A DNA stretch of 13,087 nt from positions 1 to 13,087 of the forward strand of contig CAWUJT010000072.1 of assembly GCA_963922715.1 (NCBI GenBank), read 5' to 3'. The DNA comes from CAWUJT01 sp963922715. GTDB taxonomy: Bacteria > Pseudomonadota > Alphaproteobacteria > Rhodobacterales > Rhodobacteraceae. The notes under the pieces were generated by a model. It was not told the origin of the DNA, did no database searches, and saw only the letters and a list, made by a program, of their open reading frames with translations. The position numbers and the translations under genes are program-made. This document shows, one piece after another, positions 1 to 6,332 of this stretch (position 1 is the stretch's first letter; every line of letters starts with the position of its first letter).

Positions 1-13
1 AACGCAGAACAAA

Positions 14-334
14 ATGGCACAATACAAAGTGTCATATCCGACTGCTTTCGTTTCATTATTGGAGCCGGCGATCACCGGTCGAAAGATTACAACTGTCTAT
101 TGCGGCGGCACTCATGCCAGATTACACGAAAGATTTCCAATAACGAAAATTCCCTTCACTGGTAGTATTGCTGTTGTTCATGGAAAAAACGTCCTCAATG
201 ATTTGCCTGCAGAAGACTCTAGTAAGCTGAAAATTATCCTGCAAAAACTGCGAAACAGAAGGTCTAAGAAGACACGGTTTTTTCTTCTAGCATCAGAGAT
301 TAAGAAAGTGCTTACGGAGTTTCAAGTATCGTAG
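14..334 (+). CDS. Hypothetical protein, small, unrecognised
   Basis: I do not recognise this 106-residue protein. It has no signal peptide or membrane segment. The N-terminal half is mixed, with V/T/I-rich stretches. The C-terminal third is strongly basic and probably helical (a KLRNRRSKKTR cluster around residues 78-88), which would suit nucleic-acid or phosphate binding, but that is only inference. The frame is also open upstream to the window edge, with no stop before the ATG, and there is no clear Shine-Dalgarno sequence (only aacaaa precedes the ATG). It could therefore be the 3' part of a longer gene. Its base composition is visibly AT-richer than the genes to the right, and codons such as AAA, ATT and TTT are common, which suggests horizontally acquired or accessory DNA. 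A run of six T follows the stop, but I see no convincing hairpin before it. A spurious ORF cannot be excluded. Confidence 0.45.
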   Translation: MAQYKVSYPTAFVSLLEPAITGRKITTVYCGGTHARLHERFPITKIPFTGSIAVVHGKNVLNDLPAEDSSKLKIILQKLRNRRSKKTRFFLLASEIKKVLTEFQVS

Positions 335-374
335 ATTTTTTATGTAAAACCAACAGCCTTATTCTTATTAATAA

Positions 375-509
375 CATTTATTCATTGACGCACTTTGCGG
401 CCCTCCCCCTGGATTCAGTAACCTGCTCTCGGAGGGCGATACCGTTTATGCCATAGGACGTGGCACGGAATTCGGTGTTTTCTACAACGTGTCTTCATTG
501 CGTCCATAA
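375..509 (+). pseudogene. Possible C-terminal fragment of a lost gene
   Basis: One frame is open from just after an in-frame TAA (372-374) to a TAA at 507-509 and has no ATG. From about 399 it reads as protein-like sequence, including the stretches GFSNLLSEGD and TVYAIGRGTEFGVFYNVSS, in codons with a GC-leaning third position. This matches the core genes better than the AT-rich ORF to the left. One reading is that a resident gene lost its 5' part when the left-hand DNA was acquired. At 45 codons, an accidental open frame is quite possible, and I do not recognise the family. Confidence 0.2.
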
Positions 510-527
510 TACGCCATGACATGAGGG

Positions 528-571
528 CATCTTGACAGATGTGCCTGTCAAAGGAATATAGGCGTATATTC
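528..571 (+). promoter_or_regulatory. Putative promoter/operator with tandem inverted repeats
   Basis: Two perfect 7-bp inverted repeats lie end to end, 20 bases before the DUF2339 start. The first is TTGACAG (532-538) with CTGTCAA (545-551), spacer 6. The second is GAATATA (554-560 with the G at 554) with TATATTC (565-571), spacer 4. A further overlapping 5-bp repeat is CATCT (528-532) with AGATG (537-541). The left arm of the first repeat contains a perfect -35 hexamer, TTGACA (532-537). AATATA at 555-560 is 17 bases downstream and would be a weak -10; TATATT (565-570) is an alternative. A repressor on either repeat would cover the promoter. No regulator is encoded nearby, so its identity is unknown. 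Confidence 0.45.
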
Positions 572-590
572 AAATAGATAGATATACACT

Positions 591-3242
591 ATGGGATTAT
601 TGGTTGCTCTTGCAGTTTGCCTATTTTTTGCAGGCCATGTTATGGCGCTTGTTGCCCTTGTCCAAATTGGAACGCTCCGGCGGGAGATCGCCGATCTCAA
701 GGCGACCGCACAGCAGAAGGCTGTGCCGGCACCACCATCACACGCCTTAGAACAGCCCACAGAGACATCAGGATCTCCCCAGACACCCCCAGTTGCAGAG
801 CAAACTCCAAAGCCCCAGATCACCACAAAACCCCCGAGTGTGCCTTTGCAGCAGCCCGAGGGGCAGATGTCGGCTCCGCTCACACCACAGGACCCAAAAC
901 CCCCAAAATCTTCTGCACCAAGCCCTATCATTGACTGGATGTTGCAACATTGGATTGCCGTTGCGGCCGCCGTGTCCTTGGCGCTTGCCGGGATCTATTT
1001 GGTGATTTACGGGATTGAAAACGGTTATCTTACACCGCTTGTGCGGATTATAAGCGCGGCGTTTTTAGGGTTTGCCTTGATTGCCGCAGGGGAATGGATG
1101 CGGCAACGCAGCAGCGATCATAATCCTTTATTGCCTTCTGTGTTTGCCGGTGGCGGTCTTGTCACGCTTTATGCCACGGCCCTTGGGGCAGAGGCACTTT
1201 ATGGGCTGATCAATCCTGGCGTTGCCTTTGTGTGCTTGGTTGCGGTTTCCGTCGGTGGTCTTGCCTTAGGCGGACGGTATCACATTTTCCTGACGATATT
1301 TGGCCTGATTGGCGCGGCTTTGGCCCCCTGGCTGCTGCAGGCCGATCCCGGGGCGCCTTGGATTGCGCCTGCCTATTATATCGCTGTGCTTGCCACAGGT
1401 GTTTTACTGGCTTGGTATCGCAAGATTTATGGTCTGTTGCCCTTTGCAGGGGTTCTTACTTTGGGGCTCGGGCTTCCGATTGTTTTGATCACAGAAGAGA
1501 GCAGCACTCTGCCGCAAGTGATTTTTTTCTTCAGCGTGATTGGGATTTTATGGGGTGGGCTGCTGATGCTGCCAAAGCTTCCGACACGCGTTTTATCTCT
1601 GCTGAGCCCTGACTCCAGGTCGCTGGATAAACACACCAACGCCAAAGGGACGCTGGCGTTACTGATCGTCGCATATGTGAGCTATGTGTTTAAGGCGGTT
1701 GCGGATTATCCGACAGAAACAAACCTGACGCTCCTGACCGGTGTTGGATTGTTTGTCTTGTCTTTGGGTGGCGTTTGGGCGTTGGCCCGCACCCGCCCAC
1801 TTCTGGAGCTGTCGGCTGTGCCGGTCTTGGGCCTGGTGACACTCTGTCTTCTGGTGGCCGGGGTGCATGCGACCGATTGGATGATCATAATCGGTCTGGC
1901 GGTGGCGGCGGGGCTGTGTCTTTGGCTTTACCGCTTTGCCTTTGAAGGGAAGCTCGCCTTTGCGTTCTTTGGGGCTTTGGTTGTGGGCCTTAGTCCTGCG
2001 GCGTTGGCGTATTTTGCCCAGCCTGCGGAACATTTAGGCCAATATCCTTGGGCACTGGCCCTTTTGGGATTTGCGGCGTTTGCAACATTTGCAGCCAGTT
2101 GGTTGGCCAAGATAGCCCCAGACCTGAAGCCAACCGGGCTATATACGATTGCCGCGGGGGGCTTGATCGCCCTTGCGCTGACCGTCAGCTTGGATGAGGT
2201 TGCCTTGACCCTTGCGCTCTGTGTGGTGCTGGTCCTGAGCGTGGTCCTCGAGCGGCGGTTAAACTTGCCCTATGTTGGCTTTGCGGCGCTCCTGGGTGTG
2301 GGCGGTATGCTAGCGCGGATGTTGGTTTTCCCCGGTCTGCCCTTTGCTTGGGAAGCGCCTTGGGTGCAGGTGGTGTTGGGTTTTCTGGGCGTCAGTTTGA
2401 CCTTTGCAGCACTCACTCTGTTGACAAGCCGAGGCGACCGGCTTCACACAGCAGCCATCATTGCGTTGACGCTGCTTGTGCCGAGCGCGCTGGCGCTGAT
2501 ACTCTTTCGGGTCGAGGCGGGGGCGGGCATTTCATGGTTCGGGCCGTCCCATTGGTCTTTGAGTATCGTTGCGCTAACCTATCTTGTCTCGGGCGTTTCT
2601 CTGTTAGGATTATTGCGCGAGACAGATCATATCCCACAGGACATGCGACACTGGATAAAGATCAGTGGGGAAGGGGTCGTGGTAGGGGCCGCCATTGGGC
2701 TTTTGGTCTCTGCAGTTGTCTATGCCCCGGTTTTTCGGATGGATGAACGTGTAATCGGCACGATTGTCTTCAACAGTCTGCTTTTGACCTATCTTATGCC
2801 GGGGGCGCTTCTTCTTCTGCTGGGACAGCGATGGCCACTTGACGTTGTAAACCCACAAAGCAGTCCCGACGCGCGTTTGATTTCATATCTAGGGTTTGGA
2901 CTGGTGTTCCTTTGGCCTTACATGGCGGTGCGCCAAGCCTTCCATGGCGCTGTGCTGACAGGGCCCATCTATGATGCTGAGCAAACGGCCTATACGCTTT
3001 TGACGGTACTTTTGGGGGGCGTGTGTTTACTGGCCTCTATGCGGCAAGCGGCGCAAGTTCAAACCTTTGTCCGTCGCGCGGGGCTTATCTTGATTGCGGT
3101 AGCCTGCGCCAAAGCGCTGGTGGTGGATGCCGCAGATCTTCAGGGCCTTGCGCGCGTTGGTTCTTTCCTGTTTCTCGGCCTCATCCTGGCAGGCCTTGCT
3201 TGGGTCGATGGCAAGATGAAAGCCGCTGCATCACCGCGTTAG
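591..3242 (+). CDS. DUF2339 family multi-pass membrane protein
   Basis: This 883-residue inner-membrane protein has unknown biochemical function and is assigned to the DUF2339 family on overall architecture and a characteristic motif. Residues 2-25 form an N-terminal membrane helix, followed by a short charged helix (LRREIADLKATAQQK, about 29-43). A Pro/Gln/Thr-rich low-complexity linker runs from about 45 to 112. The remainder is almost continuous hydrophobic helices, probably more than twenty. The family signature is the stretch around residues 117-170 (HWIAVAAAVSLALAGIYLV, then YGIENGYLTPLVRI and GEWMRQR). The ATG at 591 is the first possible start, because an in-frame TAG lies at 579-581. 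It lacks a recognisable Shine-Dalgarno sequence (gatatacact precedes it), so translation may be weak or the start may lie further in, with the next ATG at codon 18. The stop overlaps the convergent prmA stop by 12 nt. Family assignment is firm; function is not known. Confidence 0.85.
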   Translation: MGLLVALAVCLFFAGHVMALVALVQIGTLRREIADLKATAQQKAVPAPPSHALEQPTETSGSPQTPPVAEQTPKPQITTKPPSVPLQQPEGQMSAPLTPQDPKPPKSSAPSPIIDWMLQHWIAVAAAVSLALAGIYLVIYGIENGYLTPLVRIISAAFLGFALIAAGEWMRQRSSDHNPLLPSVFAGGGLVTLYATALGAEALYGLINPGVAFVCLVAVSVGGLALGGRYHIFLTIFGLIGAALAPWLLQADPGAPWIAPAYYIAVLATGVLLAWYRKIYGLLPFAGVLTLGLGLPIVLITEESSTLPQVIFFFSVIGILWGGLLMLPKLPTRVLSLLSPDSRSLDKHTNAKGTLALLIVAYVSYVFKAVADYPTETNLTLLTGVGLFVLSLGGVWALARTRPLLELSAVPVLGLVTLCLLVAGVHATDWMIIIGLAVAAGLCLWLYRFAFEGKLAFAFFGALVVGLSPAALAYFAQPAEHLGQYPWALALLGFAAFATFAASWLAKIAPDLKPTGLYTIAAGGLIALALTVSLDEVALTLALCVVLVLSVVLERRLNLPYVGFAALLGVGGMLARMLVFPGLPFAWEAPWVQVVLGFLGVSLTFAALTLLTSRGDRLHTAAIIALTLLVPSALALILFRVEAGAGISWFGPSHWSLSIVALTYLVSGVSLLGLLRETDHIPQDMRHWIKISGEGVVVGAAIGLLVSAVVYAPVFRMDERVIGTIVFNSLLLTYLMPGALLLLLGQRWPLDVVNPQSSPDARLISYLGFGLVFLWPYMAVRQAFHGAVLTGPIYDAEQTAYTLLTVLLGGVCLLASMRQAAQVQTFVRRAGLILIAVACAKALVVDAADLQGLARVGSFLFLGLILAGLAWVDGKMKAAASPR

Positions 3243-4100
3243 GACAAGGGTGCTCCACTCCCCCCATTGAGTGTGGGTTTGTAGATCAAGCCCGACTGTG
3301 ATGTAGGCGTCAATCACCTCTTGCGCTTGCGGGGTGAGCAAACCAGAGAGGATCACATGGCCCTTTGGCGCAAGATGGGCGGCCATGGCTGGGGCCAGGT
3401 CGATCAGAGGACCTTTGAGGATATTGGCGAAAATCAGATCAAAGGGCGCGGCTTGGGCCAAAGCGGGGTGTTCAAACCCCGCAGCCTCAAGGCACAGCAC
3501 CGCTTCTGCAAGATCATTGGCTTTGGCATTGACATGCGCCACTTCGACGGCAAGCGGATCAATATCGCTGGCATAAACCGGCCACACATAGGGCCAGACC
3601 TTTGCCGCAGCCAGCGCCAGAACGGCTGTGCCGCAGCCGATATCGGCCACACGGCCCGGGACCAAACCGTTCGCCAGTAAGGCATCAAAGGCGCCCAGAC
3701 AGCCCATTGTTGTGCCGTGATGGCCGGTGCCAAAGGCCATGGAGGCTTCAATCAACAGCCCCGTTTTCCCAGGCGGAACGGTTCCGGCATCATGACGGCC
3801 GTAGATATAAAACCGCCCGGCCTCTACAGGATGCAGGCCCCGTTGCACATGGGCCACCCAATCTTGCGCGGGCACCTCAGACACTGTGAACTCCGCCGCA
3901 TCATAAGCAGCGGCCAGAAGGGCCAGGGCCACGGCATCGGGGGCTGTGGTAAAGTAAGCGCCCACTTCCCAAAGGCCAGATCCATCTTCCATCTCAAACA
4001 CCCCCACACCATAGGGGGCAAGGGTCTCTATGGCGTGGCCCAGGGCTTCGGCCTGTGTTCGGCCGGGCAGGGTGGTCAGGGCCGTCCAGGTTTTTGACAT
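3231..4100 (-). CDS. prmA: Ribosomal protein L11 methyltransferase
   Basis: This cytoplasmic SAM-dependent enzyme trimethylates lysines and the N-terminus of 50S protein L11. The protein has 289 residues, close to the family's usual length. The N-terminal domain (about 1-90) recognises L11. The Rossmann methyltransferase domain follows: the family hallmark AFGTGHHGTT is at 122-131, SAM motif I VADIGCGTAVLALAA at 151-165 (with an Ala where Gly is commoner in GCGTG), the acidic ribose-binding ASDIDP at 177-182, and the NILKGPL catalytic-loop motif at 226-232. The frame is open further upstream to 4172. I chose the ATG at 4100 because a clear GAGGAG Shine-Dalgarno sequence (plus-strand 4107-4112) sits 6 bases before it and MSKTW begins like the family. 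The gene is divergent from ligA, sharing a 120-nt intergenic region, and converges with the DUF2339 gene with a 12-nt 3' overlap, which leaves no room for a normal terminator. Confidence 0.93.
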   Translation of the reverse strand: MSKTWTALTTLPGRTQAEALGHAIETLAPYGVGVFEMEDGSGLWEVGAYFTTAPDAVALALLAAAYDAAEFTVSEVPAQDWVAHVQRGLHPVEAGRFYIYGRHDAGTVPPGKTGLLIEASMAFGTGHHGTTMGCLGAFDALLANGLVPGRVADIGCGTAVLALAAAKVWPYVWPVYASDIDPLAVEVAHVNAKANDLAEAVLCLEAAGFEHPALAQAAPFDLIFANILKGPLIDLAPAMAAHLAPKGHVILSGLLTPQAQEVIDAYITVGLDLQTHTQWGEWSTLVLTR

Positions 4101-4210
4101 CGCTCTCTCCTCTTTGTTCTGGCTAAACCTTGGCCAAGCGCAAGACAAGGGTCCGCAAAGGGGCTGGACCAAGACGCGGCATCATGGCCTAAAGAGACTG
4201 AGGTGAGTCT

Positions 4211-4215
4211 GGAGG
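4211..4215 (+). promoter_or_regulatory. Ribosome binding site deciding the ligA start
   Basis: GGAGG at 4211-4215 is followed 5 bases later by an in-frame GTG at 4221. The more upstream in-frame GTG (4203) has only a poor GAG before it, and using it would put this Shine-Dalgarno sequence inside the gene. This favours 4221 as the ligA start. Confidence 0.6.
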
Positions 4216-4220
4216 GATAT

Positions 4221-6329
4221 GTGCGCGCCATTGAAGAACTATCAGAAGCAGACGCTAAGGATGAGTTGCAGGCCTTGGCGGAAAAAATTGCGGCGGCCAA
4301 TACAGCCTATCACACCCATGATGCGCCCGACATCACAGACGCAGATTATGATGCGCTCAAATCCCGTCATCAGGCAATTGAAGCGCGGTTTCCCCATCTT
4401 GCGCTTTCCGATAGCCCGTCTAACCAGGTCGGTGCGGCCCCTGCGGAGGGCTTTGTCAAACACACCCATGCCCGGCGGATGCTGTCTTTGGCCAATGGGT
4501 TTTCAGAGGACGACATCGTGGATTTTGTCGATGGTCTGCGGCGGTTCTTGGGGCTTGAAGGCGCGGCACCGCTGGCCCTGACGGTTGAGCCCAAGATCGA
4601 TGGCCTGTCACTGTCGCTGCGCTATGAACAGGGGCAGCTGGTGACGGCCGCCACCCGCGGTGATGGGACGGTTGGCGAAAACGTGACCGCCAATGCTCGC
4701 ACCATCAGCGACATCCCTCAGACGTTGCAAGAGGCCCCCGATGTGCTCGAGGTGCGTGGTGAGGTCTATATGACCCATGAAGATTTCGCGGCCCTCAATA
4801 CCCGGCAAGAGCAGGCGGGCGACAAGACATTCGCCAACCCCCGCAACGCGGCGGCGGGGTCTTTGCGTCAACTTGATGCCACCATCACGGCGGCCCGTCC
4901 GCTGCGGTTTTTCGCCTATGCCTGGGGGGAGCTTTCTGCGCCGCTGGCCCCATCCCAAAGTGCTGCGATTGCGCGGCTTGCGGCGTTGGGATTTTCCACC
5001 AATCCGTTGACCCTGCATGCCGTGCGCCTAGAGGACGCGTTGGCCCATTACCGTGTGATCGAGCAAAAGCGCGCCACGCTGCCCTATGACATTGACGGTG
5101 TGGTCTATAAGGTTGACGATCTCACCTATCAGGCGCGCTTGGGCTTGCGCACCAGCACACCGCGCTGGGCGATTGCCCATAAGTTCCCAGCAGAGCGTGC
5201 CTGGACATGGTTAGAGGCGATTGACATTCAAGTGGGCCGCACCGGTGCGCTCAGCCCCGTGGCGCGTTTGACCCCTGTGACCGTTGGAGGTGTTGTGGTG
5301 TCAAACGCCACATTGCATAATGAGGATTACATCAAAGGACTTGACGGCAATGGCCATCTGATCCGGGATGGCAAAGACATCCGTGTGGGTGACTGGGTGG
5401 AGGTTTATCGCGCCGGCGATGTGATTCCAAAAATCGCGGATGTGGATCTGTCCAAACGTCCCGGCGATGCACGGCCTTATGTCTTTCCTACGTGTTGTCC
5501 TGAATGTGGCTCTGACGCGATCCGCGAAGCGGGCGATGCGGTGCGCCGCTGCACCGGTGGGCTGATTTGCCCGGCCCAACAGGTGGAAAAGCTGCGCCAT
5601 TTCGTCTCTCGCGCGGCGTTCGATATCGAGGGGCTGGGTGCCAAACAGGTGGAGCAATTCTATACCGACGGCTGGATCAAGGAGCCTGCGGACATTTTCA
5701 CCCTGCGCGCGCGATATGAAGACGGCTTGCAGGCGCTCAAGAACAAACCGGGCTGGGGCGAGAAATCTGCTGCCAACCTGTTTGACGCGATTGATGCGCG
5801 GCGGCAAATCCCCTTGGGGCGGTTGATTTTCGCCTTGGGCTTTCGGCACGTGGGCGAAAGCACATCGGTGCTTTTGGCCCAACACTATGAAACCTGGGCC
5901 GCTTTTGTCGTCGCAATGGATGCCGCACAGGATCAAAATAGCGCGGCTTGGGCGGATTTGCTCAGCATTGATGGCGTAGGCCCTGTTTTAGCCCAAGCAC
6001 TCACCACCAGCTTGGCCCAACCGGCCGAGCGGGCGGCGATTGAAGGGCTTTTGGCATATCTGACCGTTCTACCAGCAGAGGCGCCGGTGGTGGAAGAAAG
6101 TCCCATCACCGGGCAAACCCTTGTGTTTACAGGCACCATGGAACGGATGACGCGGGCCGAAGCCAAAGCCCGGGCCGAAGGTTTGGGGGCAAAGGTGGCG
6201 GGCTCGGTCTCTGCCAAAACCGATTTGGTGATTGCGGGGCCGGGGGCGGGCTCTAAGGCCAAGAAAGCCGCCGATCTTGGGATCCGTGTGATTGATGAGG
6301 ACGCGTGGCTGGCGCTGATCGGGGCCTGA
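4221..6329 (+). CDS. ligA: NAD-dependent DNA ligase LigA
   Basis: LigA seals nicks using NAD+ in replication (Okazaki fragments) and repair. With the GTG start at 4221 it has 702 residues, the expected size; an upstream GTG at 4203 would add 6. Domains in order are as follows. The Ia NAD-binding domain contains AYHTHDAPDITDADYD (29-44). The adenylation domain has the nucleophilic lysine in KIDG (K125) within LTVEPKIDGLSLSLRYE. An OB fold follows. The Cys4 zinc finger is C426, C429, C444 and C450 (C-X2-C-X14-C-X5-C). Helix-hairpin-helix repeats cover roughly 460-600 (GLGAKQVEQ, PGWGEKSAANL, IDGVGPVLAQAL). The C-terminal BRCT domain is at 627-702 (GQTLVFTGTM...DEDAWLALIG). All catalytic elements are intact. 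Only 3 nt separate its stop from the recG start, so the two are almost certainly one transcript. Confidence 0.97.
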   Translation: MRAIEELSEADAKDELQALAEKIAAANTAYHTHDAPDITDADYDALKSRHQAIEARFPHLALSDSPSNQVGAAPAEGFVKHTHARRMLSLANGFSEDDIVDFVDGLRRFLGLEGAAPLALTVEPKIDGLSLSLRYEQGQLVTAATRGDGTVGENVTANARTISDIPQTLQEAPDVLEVRGEVYMTHEDFAALNTRQEQAGDKTFANPRNAAAGSLRQLDATITAARPLRFFAYAWGELSAPLAPSQSAAIARLAALGFSTNPLTLHAVRLEDALAHYRVIEQKRATLPYDIDGVVYKVDDLTYQARLGLRTSTPRWAIAHKFPAERAWTWLEAIDIQVGRTGALSPVARLTPVTVGGVVVSNATLHNEDYIKGLDGNGHLIRDGKDIRVGDWVEVYRAGDVIPKIADVDLSKRPGDARPYVFPTCCPECGSDAIREAGDAVRRCTGGLICPAQQVEKLRHFVSRAAFDIEGLGAKQVEQFYTDGWIKEPADIFTLRARYEDGLQALKNKPGWGEKSAANLFDAIDARRQIPLGRLIFALGFRHVGESTSVLLAQHYETWAAFVVAMDAAQDQNSAAWADLLSIDGVGPVLAQALTTSLAQPAERAAIEGLLAYLTVLPAEAPVVEESPITGQTLVFTGTMERMTRAEAKARAEGLGAKVAGSVSAKTDLVIAGPGAGSKAKKAADLGIRVIDEDAWLALIGA

Positions 6330-6332
6330 GCG

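Larger units (their letters stand above)
335..590. other. Intergenic region with possible gene remnant
   Basis: This non-coding stretch separates the AT-rich left-edge ORF from the DUF2339 gene. The first 50 bases are AT-rich; the rest rises to the composition of the neighbouring genes. It contains a start-less open frame at 375-509 that reads like the C-terminal end of a protein, a 7-bp inverted repeat (GCCCTCC at 400-406 with GGAGGGC at 431-437), and the inverted-repeat cluster at 528-571, which is listed separately. I see no tRNA or other RNA gene. Confidence 0.5.

Noticed and set aside
400..437. GCCCTCC/GGAGGGC inverted repeat as a tRNA end, attachment site or terminator
   Set aside because: It has no tRNA-like arms, a 24-base loop and no following T-run, and no second copy is present in the window.
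4129..4138. Palindrome CTTGGCCAAG between prmA and ligA
   Set aside because: It is only 10 bp, isolated and without a recognisable promoter context; such palindromes occur by chance.
4101..4172. 24-codon upstream extension of prmA
   Set aside because: The extension does not look like PrmA, and a clear GAGGAG ribosome binding site precedes the ATG at 4100.
5301..5936. 211-codon minus-strand frame
   Set aside because: It lies entirely antisense to ligA, whose frame is intact and full of family motifs. It is a shadow of GC-rich codon use.
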